A DNA stretch of 64,000 bases from Flavobacteriia bacterium 40-80 (GCA_001899145.1 MKVF01000030.1:186001-250000), one strand, 5' to 3'. Shown: positions 51,669-61,702, counted from the stretch's first letter. Program-made: numbers and translations. Notes: generated from the sequence alone by a model not told the origin.

Positions 51669-54600
51669 TTAGCGAATTAAATACATTTTTCCGAATTCCT
51701 TCTTGAAATATTTGTCAGCTCCGCTTTCACGATGCTTTATTTCTTCTCCGTTAATACGGCTCAATACCCGGTAAAGATATACACCATTTGCAAGCTGATC
51801 ACCAAATTCATCTTTTCCGTCCCAGGCATATTCGGTGATATTTTTACCGATTCTTATTGCTCCAAGCTCATTTTCAGTGATCTCTCTTACCACTTTTCCT
51901 GTTACGGTCATGATTTGAATAATAATGTCGTCCGGAACTTCGCTTCCTGTTAAAGTAAATACAAACCGCGTGCTTGTGGAGAAGGGATTCGGATAATTCA
52001 TCAGATGAGTGATGGTGGATTCATTGATGACCTCAAACTGGATCCGGTATTCCGTCTTCCCGGATAAGTTATTGCTTTTATCCGTTCCCTGGACTAATAA
52101 TGTATAGATACCGTCCGTTGTGAAATTACTGTTGTAGATAATTTTAAACCGTTTGTTCTGGCTGTTAGCAGGAATGACCTGCATGATTTGATTTCCCTGC
52201 GCGTCGATAAATGGAATGCGCTTTTGAACACCATTCGGATCAATGATGTAAATTCCGAACTTTACGGTATCCGAGAGATCGTTCATTATCAAATAAGGAT
52301 TTTCATCTTTTAAAGTGATGATGATCTCACTTTTCGGACTGATAATATCTTTGTTAAGAATATGGGCGCCGTTAAATGTAACATCCAGAATGGGATTTAT
52401 CTTATCTCCGCCTATCTGAAACGGAATTGAAATAATGTTATTGAAATGGTATTGTTCAGGTTGATCCAATACACTATTCAGGTATGGATTGACTTCCATC
52501 CAGAGAATGTTTGTTCCACTCAGCTGCGTTGTTTCAATTTCCAACGTATCCCGAAGTGTTTGTAATACTCTCAGAGAATCCTGGCGAGGGTAAGAAACAG
52601 GTATTTTATTTCTGTTGACATCTTCAATCCAATAGTGTACTAATAATGAATCCATAGGATAGTCACTGATGTTTTTCACGTCAATGGCAAACTGAATTTT
52701 TTCTCCCTGCGCAATTGTATCTTTATTCGGAAGCCAGGTATAAAGATCAGATCCGTCAATAGCGGCTTCCGGCACTGGCTGATAAAGTACATGCCAGCGA
52801 TCCAGCTGAGCAGGTGTGAGATGGCTGGTGTCAATATAGGTCACGGATAGCTTTAAATAAGGATAAAGTGAGGCATTCACAATGGAATTAAGATTCAGGA
52901 TAGAATCCTTAGGAGGCATCTGATACGTTAAAGTTCCCGCCAAATTATTGTTGGGGTAATAATACCGGATATTCAGCACACAGGAATCCGTGGAAGGATT
53001 TTCCTTAGAATCATGTTTCCAGTAAACGGTTTCCCATTTTTGGGCTGGCCCGATTAGCGTGGATTCTTCTATCCCGGTAGTTCGTACACTTGTTATAGGA
53101 ACCGCAAAAACGAGCTGTTCCCGAGCTGTTTCAGTTGATAGAGCTTCATGTACAAAACCAGGATCTCCCTTTCTGAATACTAATACAAACGATTTATTAT
53201 TGCTGCTTTGAACCTGCGTTGCTCCGATGTCTGTAAATGTCTGAAAAATGGAAGGAGTAACATTATTCCATGCTGTCGTGTCAGATCGGTACCCCGTATG
53301 GATAATTACATAATACCCGTTCGGAATCTGGGCAAGCATATTCTGAAAGTTCTCCAGTTGCTGAGTAGTTGTCTGCCGGAAAATAAAAAAACTCTCTATT
53401 CTTGTTCTGCATCCGTTGCCGTCATTGACGTTTCCGAACTGATGTTCCGGGTTTTGCCCATTGAAATAAGTTTGCCATGGTTTCAGGGTAATAGGATCCA
53501 ATACCGTAACATGGAAGGAAGGCGTTGTGGTACAAATCCCATATTCAATAGACTGGCCGTTTAAAGCCGAAAAGCTGCCATTGTATTCTTCGTTGGTTGC
53601 CGGTTTATTTATGATCTTAGCTCCGATAGTTTGTGGTACGGTGTCAAAAATTCTCTGGCGGCTGTTTCGGTCGTATTCAAGACTGTAAAAGTTGTTGTTT
53701 TTGAACTGAAAAAAATGGTCTTGTCCCCAACCGTTTTTATTTGGAATATATTGAAAAGAGAATTCTTTCCAGTCCAGTACGGAGCTGTCAACGGATACTC
53801 TCCAGAAATATACCGTGCTGTCGGTACAGGTAAGCGGCTTGGAGGCTCCGTTTGCAGAAAGCCATTGATTATATTTTACTTCTTTTACGCCACCATAGCC
53901 GGAAATGATTGCATATCTTTTTTCCGGGCTGTTGTACAGATCTGTAGTATCGAGCTCAAACCGGTAAGACCGCCAGGAAGCCAGCGGATTAATCGTACTT
54001 GCTTTAACTGTAACTGTATCTTTCGGTACAACGGCATAATTATAGGGATAGACAGGCAGGATGCCTTCTACGTTTATGAACAGGTTCTTTTTTAATTGAT
54101 TATTGGTAATATTCTCATATTCATCAATCATTGAAGGTAAATCAACATCTGCGCTGATGTAGTTCATTCCGGCAGCATTGCTTCCGTCCAAAGGAATTTT
54201 AAAGGTCAGAGTATCTTTATAATGTAATTTGGGAACCGTAAAATGATAGACAGAATCCACACCGTTGGGATAGGAGCGGGTAAAATCCACCGTAAAAGTA
54301 TCTGTTACGGATTTACCAATATTTGTAAGGATTAAATTAACGGAAATGCTATCCAGAGATAAGTCAAATGACTGTGGCTCAAAATAAAGTGATTGTTCAG
54401 TGATCTCAATTTCACTTTTTTCATGTGAGTTAATGACTAACAGCGGATCACCGTGTAACGCCATTTGCTGGCAGGTAGTTTCGTTATAGATGTTCGGTGT
54501 AAAGTTGGAACGGATGGTTCTGATTGTTTCTTTCATCAGGTATCCGAGTGATTTCCGGTAGTTTTTATAGCCTAATTGCCGGTATAATTCTGACGTGAAG

Positions 54601-56810
54601 TAATTCAGGGAAAAACCGAATCCTGTTTTAACGGTGGAAAGAAAAGCAATGGCTCCTTCCTGTGGTGTTAATACAAACTTCTCACTTACAGAGGTAGATA
54701 AATGATAAATGTCACCGGAATAGCAGGCATTTCCTATAACGAGCGGGTATTTTCCCTGGTTGTTCCAGTTAGAAGGCTCATCTACATTGATCTCAAAACC
54801 GTCAGCAGATGCGTGTCCGAAGAAATTTAAAATCGAAGCTCCTTCCGAAATCCGGTCAGTAACTTCTGAAATAACTACGGGATCCAGAGGAAGGCTGTTC
54901 ATCTTCCGGATAGTTGTCACTTCCCCGCCGTAAAGCGAATCCTCAATGGTTTTTTCCATTCCGCTCAGATAGTAATAGAATTCATTCTGCTCTGATGTCG
55001 TTCCGCCACCGGAAAAGTGAATGATATGCTTTTGCCAGTCTCTGTTTTCAGAAGTATATTCTTCCAGGTTCGGATTGTTAAAAGCATCATGCTGCTTTAC
55101 TTTATCAAGGTACAAATCAAGCTCACTGTCATTTTTTGCCGCGATCCTTCCTGTCGGAACCAGCGGTTCCCAGATGGTAGTTCCCAACCCTGCAGTAATT
55201 AAGGCATCGCTTGAAGGATATCCGAAGCTGGGTATGAAATTCAAGTCCGCATAAGCGCTGCTTTTTCTGGCACCGGCCGTATTTCCATTTAAGTCATTTG
55301 CTTCGCGGATTCCTTTGCCCAGCAGGTACAAGGCCTGAGGGATGTAGTTGGAATTGCTTGTTATTTCCTGTACAAAACGTCTGACGCTCAGAATGTGGCG
55401 GTCAATTCCTCCTCCGTACTGATAGCTGAGCTGATTGATATCCGCGAGAATTACCGTGAAATTTCCTCCGTCGCTGCTTCTTCTGTAATCGGCATAACGC
55501 TGGGAGGATGACTCCATTGACGGATGGTAAATCATCAGGATGGTTTTGTCATCGTTTGCATCGACTGTGTAACGAATGAATTTATTATTGGAAGAAACAG
55601 GGCTGATTTCATTTACGTTGATATAGCTGGCTGCGTTTGCAATGATGATTTCCTGTTCCGGCCCTGAGGTATTGTTTGGCAGCAGAAACCGGTAATTATC
55701 CGCAGATACATACGTTGCCGGAATAACTTTCGGCTGTGCTCCCTGAACAAAGATCCATCCCTGGTTTCCCAGCGGAGCTTGGGCTAATTCAATCTTACTG
55801 CTTGTTGCTGAAGTATTATTTTTTACCCAGTAACGTCCGTAATTTTGATTGTTGAGCGTAGGAATTTTCGGATAGCGCAAGGAAATGTAGGAAACAGCCT
55901 GGTAATCGGTCGCATAACTTGAGGAAGCCAGTATCTTGTAACGGACAGGTGTATTGCCGTTTACGAGCAGGCTTGTCGGAATGTCCAAAGAAATTCTTTT
56001 CTGCTCATATCCCTGAAACTCTTCGTAATATAATTGCAGCTGGGATGTTCCGAACAACCAGGCGAAGTTGTGATTCGGACCGGTTATGGAAGTGGTATTA
56101 GTGGCGTTGGAATTGGAAACGGATAATCCTATGAAATGTGTCACAGGTGCATCGCTGCCGGTATAAGGAGATGGAGTTGCAATATTGTAAGTTTGTGTAG
56201 TTCCGTTTACTCCGTTGAATTGATTGCTTCCCCAGCCTTCCCCATTTAGAAAGTACGAGCTGGAGCTGTAACCGTTCGCATCTTTCATGTCATAGTAATT
56301 GCCGGAATTGGACAAGACAGCTTTACTGATCAGATACGTGGTGGTATTGCTTACATTTCCGAAATTCTGATCATCGTACCATTGGTAACGGAGATTATTT
56401 CCCGATGAGTTCCAGGTAAAGAAGTAATGGATCGTATCGTTGTAAAGACTGTATCCGGGATTTCCGATCCCGACAGGATCAACATACAATAAGGAGTCGA
56501 GCCACCCGTCGTTCTTTTCTCCGAAAAACAGTATGTAATCGCCTGCATCAAAAGAGTTGTCATTTCCTCCGACGATGTAAATAGGCAGCTCTTTCTGCTT
56601 TCCGAAAATTTGAAATTGCTGCGGAGAAACTGAAGAAAGATTAACTCCGGCAGCGTTCAGAGTTTCGTATGTCAGCTTGTGTATTCCTGTGGAAAATACC
56701 TTGAATTTGTAGTATTCCTGATTATAGTTAATCCATTCATTCCCGTTCGCCTGGGAAAAAGATAAGAAGTGAAAAAGCAGAACAGTGGTGAAGGTTAAAA
56801 ATCTCGTCAT
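51669..56810 (-). CDS. C25-family cysteine peptidase with T9SS-type C-terminus (PorU-like)
   Basis: 1713 residues with a signal peptide (about 1-19). The gingipain-like C25 domain (about 430-780) contains the catalytic pair His666 (FFGHASADGF) and Cys696 (GNACYSGD). Long beta-rich stretches follow (CARDB-like, LILTNIGKSVTDTF). The C-terminal segment has NYPNPFSTSTRFVF and WDGKDEFGDQLANGVYLYRV, a FlgD/T9SS type A-like ending. It is longer than classical PorU sortases (about 1150-1300 residues). The 4-nt overlap with a PorV-family gene suggests a PorV-peptidase pair. Whether it is the main sortase or a paralogue is unresolved. Confidence 0.88.
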   Translation of the reverse strand: MTRFLTFTTVLLFHFLSFSQANGNEWINYNQEYYKFKVFSTGIHKLTYETLNAAGVNLSSVSPQQFQIFGKQKELPIYIVGGNDNSFDAGDYILFFGEKNDGWLDSLLYVDPVGIGNPGYSLYNDTIHYFFTWNSSGNNLRYQWYDDQNFGNVSNTTTYLISKAVLSNSGNYYDMKDANGYSSSSYFLNGEGWGSNQFNGVNGTTQTYNIATPSPYTGSDAPVTHFIGLSVSNSNATNTTSITGPNHNFAWLFGTSQLQLYYEEFQGYEQKRISLDIPTSLLVNGNTPVRYKILASSSYATDYQAVSYISLRYPKIPTLNNQNYGRYWVKNNTSATSSKIELAQAPLGNQGWIFVQGAQPKVIPATYVSADNYRFLLPNNTSGPEQEIIIANAASYINVNEISPVSSNNKFIRYTVDANDDKTILMIYHPSMESSSQRYADYRRSSDGGNFTVILADINQLSYQYGGGIDRHILSVRRFVQEITSNSNYIPQALYLLGKGIREANDLNGNTAGARKSSAYADLNFIPSFGYPSSDALITAGLGTTIWEPLVPTGRIAAKNDSELDLYLDKVKQHDAFNNPNLEEYTSENRDWQKHIIHFSGGGTTSEQNEFYYYLSGMEKTIEDSLYGGEVTTIRKMNSLPLDPVVISEVTDRISEGASILNFFGHASADGFEINVDEPSNWNNQGKYPLVIGNACYSGDIYHLSTSVSEKFVLTPQEGAIAFLSTVKTGFGFSLNYFTSELYRQLGYKNYRKSLGYLMKETIRTIRSNFTPNIYNETTCQQMALHGDPLLVINSHEKSEIEITEQSLYFEPQSFDLSLDSISVNLILTNIGKSVTDTFTVDFTRSYPNGVDSVYHFTVPKLHYKDTLTFKIPLDGSNAAGMNYISADVDLPSMIDEYENITNNQLKKNLFINVEGILPVYPYNYAVVPKDTVTVKASTINPLASWRSYRFELDTTDLYNSPEKRYAIISGYGGVKEVKYNQWLSANGASKPLTCTDSTVYFWRVSVDSSVLDWKEFSFQYIPNKNGWGQDHFFQFKNNNFYSLEYDRNSRQRIFDTVPQTIGAKIINKPATNEEYNGSFSALNGQSIEYGICTTTPSFHVTVLDPITLKPWQTYFNGQNPEHQFGNVNDGNGCRTRIESFFIFRQTTTQQLENFQNMLAQIPNGYYVIIHTGYRSDTTAWNNVTPSIFQTFTDIGATQVQSSNNKSFVLVFRKGDPGFVHEALSTETAREQLVFAVPITSVRTTGIEESTLIGPAQKWETVYWKHDSKENPSTDSCVLNIRYYYPNNNLAGTLTYQMPPKDSILNLNSIVNASLYPYLKLSVTYIDTSHLTPAQLDRWHVLYQPVPEAAIDGSDLYTWLPNKDTIAQGEKIQFAIDVKNISDYPMDSLLVHYWIEDVNRNKIPVSYPRQDSLRVLQTLRDTLEIETTQLSGTNILWMEVNPYLNSVLDQPEQYHFNNIISIPFQIGGDKINPILDVTFNGAHILNKDIISPKSEIIITLKDENPYLIMNDLSDTVKFGIYIIDPNGVQKRIPFIDAQGNQIMQVIPANSQNKRFKIIYNSNFTTDGIYTLLVQGTDKSNNLSGKTEYRIQFEVINESTITHLMNYPNPFSTSTRFVFTLTGSEVPDDIIIQIMTVTGKVVREITENELGAIRIGKNITEYAWDGKDEFGDQLANGVYLYRVLSRINGEEIKHRESGADKYFKKEFGKMYLIR

Positions 56811-57931
56811 AGTTTAGAACTCTTTTCTTTGTTTAACTTAACAATTCTGGCCCTTAAAGAAATAACGTGTGAATATAAAGCGGTGGATACATCTCCGATG
56901 TCCGTGAAAGCATAATCCAGTGTAACATATTTAATTCCTACGCTGACACCGATATTTGGCTGCAGTGTGAAGCTTTTACTGTCGTCAAAATTTTTGATAT
57001 ACTGCATATTTCCGACTCCTGCTCTGATGGTTACATATTCTTTAAAACCAATTTCAACTCCGGCATAAGGATCGAAACTGAAAGGCTTTGACTTAAGTAA
57101 CGTATTACGTTTACCATCGGTTGTCACGGCAACGTCAATTTCTCCGCCTGCAAAAAATCCTTTTTTACCCAACGGGTAACGGGTATGTGCGCCAAAAATC
57201 AAACGTGGAAGCGTGAGCTCCAATCCATTTTCCGGGAGCTCATTACCGGTATTTATGAACACCTGTTGCATTTGAGGATTCAAGTTAAAAATCCATGCAT
57301 TAAAGGTGGAAGTAACGTCCCGCATCATTAAACCGAATTTCCAGTGATCGTTCTTCTTATATTGAATTCCTCCGTCAATTCCGAATCCCCATGCTTTTGC
57401 AAAGTCACCGATCTGACGGTAAATAACCTTAAAGTTTCCTCCGACGCTTAACCCTTCAATTCCTAATTTTCTTGCATAAGAGAACAGGAAAGCATAATCA
57501 CCGGCAGTAAATACACTAATCCGGTCATAATCAATATTTCCCTGATTGTCGATTAATTGGGTTGTATTTGGGATGTCATCCACCGCGAAGCGGATAAAAG
57601 AGAAGCCAAAAGCACTTTTTTCATCGATCTTTTTTCCGATAGATAAATAATCATATTTAGCGATTCCTGCAAAGTATTCCGAGTGCATTGCGCCGATATG
57701 AAAACCTTTTTCTAATTCTGTCAGCCCTGCCGGATTCCAGTAACCGGAATGGACATTATTGGATTTCGCCACAACAGCATTGGACATCCCTAAGGCATCC
57801 GCGCCCACACCGATTTGTAAAAATTCATTGGAATACTTGGGAGCGATAGAGCTTTGAGAGTAAATAATGTTTTGCAGATTGAAAATCAGTACAGTGAATA
57901 TACTTAGTAAAAATCTCATTTTGTGCTTCAT
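56807..57931 (-). CDS. PorV/PorQ-family T9SS outer-membrane protein
   Basis: 374 residues with a signal peptide (about 1-26, IIYSQSS). PorV-family features: EFLQIGVGADALGMSNAVVA, SGYWNPAGL, LSIGKKIDEKSAFGFSFIRFAVDDIPNT, GDYAFLFSYARKL, MMRDVTSTFNAW, and GVGNMQYI near the end. These 14-strand-type barrels shuttle or hold T9SS cargo at the outer membrane. The partner directly downstream is a C25 peptidase (ATGA overlap). It could be PorV itself or a PorV2-type paralogue; position next to a peptidase of unusual size favours the latter. An ATG four codons later is also possible. Confidence 0.88.
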   Translation of the reverse strand: MKHKMRFLLSIFTVLIFNLQNIIYSQSSIAPKYSNEFLQIGVGADALGMSNAVVAKSNNVHSGYWNPAGLTELEKGFHIGAMHSEYFAGIAKYDYLSIGKKIDEKSAFGFSFIRFAVDDIPNTTQLIDNQGNIDYDRISVFTAGDYAFLFSYARKLGIEGLSVGGNFKVIYRQIGDFAKAWGFGIDGGIQYKKNDHWKFGLMMRDVTSTFNAWIFNLNPQMQQVFINTGNELPENGLELTLPRLIFGAHTRYPLGKKGFFAGGEIDVAVTTDGKRNTLLKSKPFSFDPYAGVEIGFKEYVTIRAGVGNMQYIKNFDDSKSFTLQPNIGVSVGIKYVTLDYAFTDIGDVSTALYSHVISLRARIVKLNKEKSSKL

Positions 57932-58046
57932 TAAAGTTTATTCTTTAAAACGTCGAAGCTAAAAAATATTGTATTTAGTCTTCATCTCAAAAAACGTGTA
58001 AATTTACAAATTGAAATTGAGACATATTTAATTTTTGATCAGATTG

Positions 58047-58835
58047 ATGTATTTATTTAACATTCCTAACATATTGACTGCATTTAATTTAATATGCGGT
58101 ATTTTTTCAATCATCTTATCCTTGTCCGGAAGAGTGGACCTGGCTGTTTACCCGGTTTTCGGATCGCTGTTTTTTGACTATCTGGACGGATTTACGGCCC
58201 GTTTATTAAAACAGCAGGGTGAGATAGGAAAACAGCTGGATTCACTGGCAGATGTGATTTCATTTGGCTTGGTTCCGGGAATCTGGATGCTGGTGATTTT
58301 ACCTTCAGTTTTAGCAACAGATATGATTTCATTCAATTCGTATGAAGTATATTATTATTTTACGATGTGGCTTGCGGCAGTAATGAATGGTGAAACGTTA
58401 AATTATCTTCCGTTTGTTGCGTTGCTGATCCCTGTCTTCTCCATGTTCCGCCTTGCAAAATTTAATATTGATGAGCGTCAGACAACTTCGTTTATCGGTT
58501 TGCCTACTCCGGCGAATACGTTGTTCTTCTCGCTGTTCCCGTTGCTGTTGTTTACAGTGGAGAAGAATGCTGTTGCCTTATCTTTTATTCAGTTCTTTTT
58601 TCAACCTGTAGTAATCGTAGCTTGTATTTTAATTTTCAGCTTTTTGTTAATTGCTGAGCTGTCTTTATTTTCATTAAAGTTCAAACAATTCTCATTCAAA
58701 GGGAATGAAGTAAGGTATTTATTTTTGTTAATGGTCCTTATCGCTGTTGTTTTATTGAAATTCCTGGCGATTCCAATTATTATTGTCTTATATCTTGTTT
58801 TTTCGGTAATAGACAATAAATTTGTAAAAAATTAA
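58047..58835 (+). CDS. pssA: CDP-diacylglycerol--serine O-phosphatidyltransferase
   Basis: 262 residues from the ATG at 58047; an upstream TTG at 58035 adds four residues. Makes phosphatidylserine, the precursor of phosphatidylethanolamine. The CDP-alcohol transferase motif is complete: DGFTAR, eight residues, G, three residues, D, three residues, D (DYLDGFTARLL...GKQLDSLAD). About eight membrane helices. The purS gene follows after 4 nt. Confidence 0.94.
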   Translation: MYLFNIPNILTAFNLICGIFSIILSLSGRVDLAVYPVFGSLFFDYLDGFTARLLKQQGEIGKQLDSLADVISFGLVPGIWMLVILPSVLATDMISFNSYEVYYYFTMWLAAVMNGETLNYLPFVALLIPVFSMFRLAKFNIDERQTTSFIGLPTPANTLFFSLFPLLLFTVEKNAVALSFIQFFFQPVVIVACILIFSFLLIAELSLFSLKFKQFSFKGNEVRYLFLLMVLIAVVLLKFLAIPIIIVLYLVFSVIDNKFVKN

Positions 58836-58839
58836 AATC

Positions 58840-59094
58840 ATGAAGTTTAAAGCAGAAATCGACGTAATGCCTCTTGAAGCTTTGCTTGATCCCCAGGGAA
58901 AAGCAGTCAGCAACAGTATGATCAATATTGGTTTATCGGAAATTACAAATGTTCGTGTCGGACGGCACATTCGTTTGTTTGTTGAAGCAGCATCCGAGGA
59001 AGAAGCGAAAGAGCGTGTTGAAACTGCCTGCAAAAAATTGTTAGCCAATCAGATTATGGAAAGTTATTCCTACAACATAGAAAAAATTCAGTAA
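58840..59094 (+). CDS. purS: Phosphoribosylformylglycinamidine synthase subunit PurS
   Basis: 84 residues. Small subunit that joins PurL and PurQ in purine synthesis. Sequence matches PurS: KFKAEIDVMPLEALLDPQGKAV, GLSEITNVRVGRHIRL, VETACKKLLANQIMESYSY. It is 4 nt behind pssA, so cotranscribed. purL and purQ are not in the window; some Bacteroidota use a large PurL, so having purS is informative. A terminator at 59099-59128 follows. Confidence 0.9.
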   Translation: MKFKAEIDVMPLEALLDPQGKAVSNSMINIGLSEITNVRVGRHIRLFVEAASEEEAKERVETACKKLLANQIMESYSYNIEKIQ

Positions 59095-59098
59095 CTTA

Positions 59099-59128
59099 AT
59101 AGCCAATCAAACGATTGGCTATTTTTTT
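59099..59128 (+). terminator. Rho-independent terminator of pssA-purS
   Basis: ATAGCCAATC (59099-59108) pairs with GATTGGCTAT (59113-59122), loop AAAC, then T to 59128. The T run ends directly at the ATG of the aldehyde dehydrogenase gene. Confidence 0.85.
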
Positions 59129-60592
59129 ATGGATTTATCAATAAAAGGAACAAATTTTTTAGGTTACTTACCTTCTCAAAAAGGCACACAGACATTTTCT
59201 ACATTTTCGTGCCGTTACCAAAAAAGCAACGAGGAAGTATTTCATCAGATTACAGAAAGCGAATTAGAAATTGCGCTGGAGAAAGCAAGTGCTGCTTCAG
59301 AAAAATACGCTCTGGCTCCCATTGAAAAGCGCAGGAATTTTTTAAGAGAGATCATTGCTCTTCTGGAAGAGCATCGGACACTGCTTGTTCAGCAGTTCAG
59401 TAAAGAGTCTTCCTTGTCCGAAGACCGGGGAAATGTTGAATTAGCAAGAACACAAGCACAAATTCAAACCTATCTGGATTTCATTTCCCGGAAAGACTGG
59501 AATTTGCTTCATTCGCAGGAGCTGAACGGTGTTTCCTTTGAAAAACGGCTGTGTCCTATCGGGCCTGTTGTGGTGTTCGGAGCAAGTAATTTCCCTTTTG
59601 CCTATTCAACTGTTGGTGGAGATGTTGCTTCTGCTTTGGCTGCCGGAAATCCGGTAATTTATAAAGCGAATCCTTTTCACGCGGGACTGTCTGAAATGGT
59701 AGCTGGAATTGTATTGCAGGCAGCAGAGAACAATGATCTCCCAGATGGTGTTTTTTCTTTGGTTCAGGGAAATGATTACTGGATTGGTGAAACGCTGCTG
59801 AAAGATGAACGTGTGAAAGCAGTGGGTTTTACAGGAAGTGTAAGAGGAGGAGAGGCATTATTGAATTATGCGAAAGAGCGTAAAACTCCTATTCCTGTTT
59901 TTTGTGAGATGGGAAGCCTTAATCCTGTCTTTATCTTTAAAGATGCTTTTGAAGGCAGGACGAAAGAAATGGTGGAAAAGCTTTCGTCTGCCATAAAGAA
60001 TGACGGCGGGCAGTTTTGTACAAAGCCCGGATTGCTGTTTATAGAAGAAAGAGGATCGGAAATGTTCATAAATGCGATGCGTGATGAATTTACTTCAGCA
60101 GCGGCTGTTCCCTTGCTGCATCCGTCGATTTACAATTCATTTTTGAAATTAAGCAGTGTTTTTGATCGTTTTCCTGTTTACCGGGTAGAAGCGACAGCAC
60201 CGGAATATAGTGTATATCCGCAGCTGACAGAGATGACGGCTAAAGAATTTTCAGCTTTCCCTGCTGCAAAAGAAGAGGTATTCGGGCCCTTTTCAATTAT
60301 TGTGAAATGTGCGGATGAATCAGAAATGAAAGCTTGTTTTGAAACGATCGGAGGCCATCTGGCAGCCAGTGTTTGGACAGATCAATCACTTTCGGAAGAA
60401 TGGATGTATCTGTTATCGTCGCGAGTGGGAAGAATTATAAAGAACGGAGTTTCCACCGGTGTGGCGGTTATTGATTCCATGCACCATGGCGGAAATTTTC
60501 CTTCTACGTCAGACAGCCGTTTTACAGCTGTCGGTAAAGATGCGATTTATCGTTTTTTACAGCCGGTAACTTTACAAAATTTTAAATCTTGA
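59129..60592 (+). CDS. Aldehyde dehydrogenase (NADP+; 2,5-dioxovalerate/ketoglutarate-semialdehyde type)
   Basis: 487 residues. Oxidises an aldehyde to the acid. Catalytic Cys in GGQFCTKPG, Glu in FCEMGSLNP, Asn in GASNFPFAYS, and the nucleotide loop VGFTGSVRGG. Start chosen because MDLSIKGTNFLGYLPSQKGT matches the N-terminus of this subfamily. The ATG directly follows the T-tract of the purS terminator, so the 5' untranslated part is either very short or overlaps the hairpin. Substrate not decidable here. Confidence 0.92.
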   Translation: MDLSIKGTNFLGYLPSQKGTQTFSTFSCRYQKSNEEVFHQITESELEIALEKASAASEKYALAPIEKRRNFLREIIALLEEHRTLLVQQFSKESSLSEDRGNVELARTQAQIQTYLDFISRKDWNLLHSQELNGVSFEKRLCPIGPVVVFGASNFPFAYSTVGGDVASALAAGNPVIYKANPFHAGLSEMVAGIVLQAAENNDLPDGVFSLVQGNDYWIGETLLKDERVKAVGFTGSVRGGEALLNYAKERKTPIPVFCEMGSLNPVFIFKDAFEGRTKEMVEKLSSAIKNDGGQFCTKPGLLFIEERGSEMFINAMRDEFTSAAAVPLLHPSIYNSFLKLSSVFDRFPVYRVEATAPEYSVYPQLTEMTAKEFSAFPAAKEEVFGPFSIIVKCADESEMKACFETIGGHLAASVWTDQSLSEEWMYLLSSRVGRIIKNGVSTGVAVIDSMHHGGNFPSTSDSRFTAVGKDAIYRFLQPVTLQNFKS

Positions 60593-60665
60593 GAGAAGAA
60601 TTGATAAAACGCGCGATGTAATCGTATCATTTTAAGATTTTTTCTCGTTTGAAATTAATGAGGAA

Positions 60666-60697
60666 TTGTTAAAATCTCAATTCTAAATGTAAATTTG
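60666..60697 (+). promoter_or_regulatory. Promoter of the coiled-coil protein gene
   Basis: TAAATTTG (60690-60697) with TTG at 60666-60668, spacer 21 nt, leader about 20 nt to the ATG at 60721. Confidence 0.6.
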
Positions 60698-60720
60698 TAT
60701 AATAAATAAAATAAACACCT

Positions 60721-61680
60721 ATGTCAAGTTATCAGGAAAATACCCAGAAAAGTAATACGGGATTATATGTGATCCTTGTGTTGCTGGCTTTAGTCGCGGC
60801 TACTATGGCGTTTTTGTGGTCAAAACAAAAAAGTGCTTTAAAAGATTGCGCTACGGCAAATGAATCGCTGCAGAAAGAAATGAATGATTATGCAAGCATG
60901 CTTGCCGGTTATTCAGATGAAATCACACGTGATTTGAAAACGGATTTCAGAAACATGCTGGAAACGTATGACAAATTAAAGGCGAAAGATGCTTCCAAAG
61001 CAGATTCAATCGAGGCTCAGAAAGCTAAAATCCAGGAATTGCTGGATGAAATCGGAAAAAACAAACGTTTATCCGCTGCTCAGCTTCAGAAATTAAGAAC
61101 AGAGAACGAAACACTTCGTAACATCATGAAAGGTTATGTGAAGCAGATCGACTCTTTGAATACGCTGAACCTGAAATTGAATTCCGAGCTGGAAACCAAA
61201 ACGCTTCAGCTGACAGAAACATCAGCAGAGCGTGATGACTACAGAAATAAAGCAGAAGAAGCCGGCCAGCAGGTGAAAAAAGGTTCAAAACTTTCAGCCT
61301 ATGCGTTTTCTTCAGGTGGTTTGAGAATGAAACTGAATAATACGACAGAAGAAACCAATAAAGCTAAAAACGCGGTAATGGTGAAATCTGCTTTCACAAT
61401 TGGTGAGAACCCGATTGCTAAAGCCGGAAGACGTTACGTATATCTGCAGGTTGTTGACCCAAGCGGAAAAGTACTTCAGAGCAGAGCTTCCAATACGTTC
61501 CAAGGTGATGAAGGAACAATCGCTTACTCCGATAAAAAAGAGATTGATTATAATAATTCAGCGATTGACGTAGCGATTTACTATAATAATGATGGTAAAG
61601 ATTTTGACAAAGGAACATATAAAGTACGTGTTTACTGTGACGGACAGTTGATAGGTACGGATAGTTTCAGCTTGAAATAG
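60721..61680 (+). CDS. Membrane-anchored coiled-coil protein of unknown function
   Basis: 319 residues. One N-terminal membrane helix (about 14-33, YVILVLLALVAATMAF), then a long coiled coil (about 40-190, heptad-rich with LQKLRTENETLR), then a beta domain (about 200-319) with LSAYAFSSGGLRMKLNN, RRYVYLQVVDPSGKVLQ and YKVRVYCDGQLIGTDSF. The coiled coil would lie in the periplasm with the C-terminal beta domain near the cell wall or outer membrane. Common in Bacteroidota; role not established that I know of. Own promoter and strong terminator. Confidence 0.82.
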   Translation: MSSYQENTQKSNTGLYVILVLLALVAATMAFLWSKQKSALKDCATANESLQKEMNDYASMLAGYSDEITRDLKTDFRNMLETYDKLKAKDASKADSIEAQKAKIQELLDEIGKNKRLSAAQLQKLRTENETLRNIMKGYVKQIDSLNTLNLKLNSELETKTLQLTETSAERDDYRNKAEEAGQQVKKGSKLSAYAFSSGGLRMKLNNTTEETNKAKNAVMVKSAFTIGENPIAKAGRRYVYLQVVDPSGKVLQSRASNTFQGDEGTIAYSDKKEIDYNNSAIDVAIYYNNDGKDFDKGTYKVRVYCDGQLIGTDSFSLK

Positions 61681-61702
61681 TGAATTATTAAAATGAAAAT
61701 GT

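Noticed and set aside
53631-54095. 154-codon open frame antisense to the C25 peptidase gene
   Set aside because: Shadow frame inside a long real gene with a clear protein signature on the other strand.
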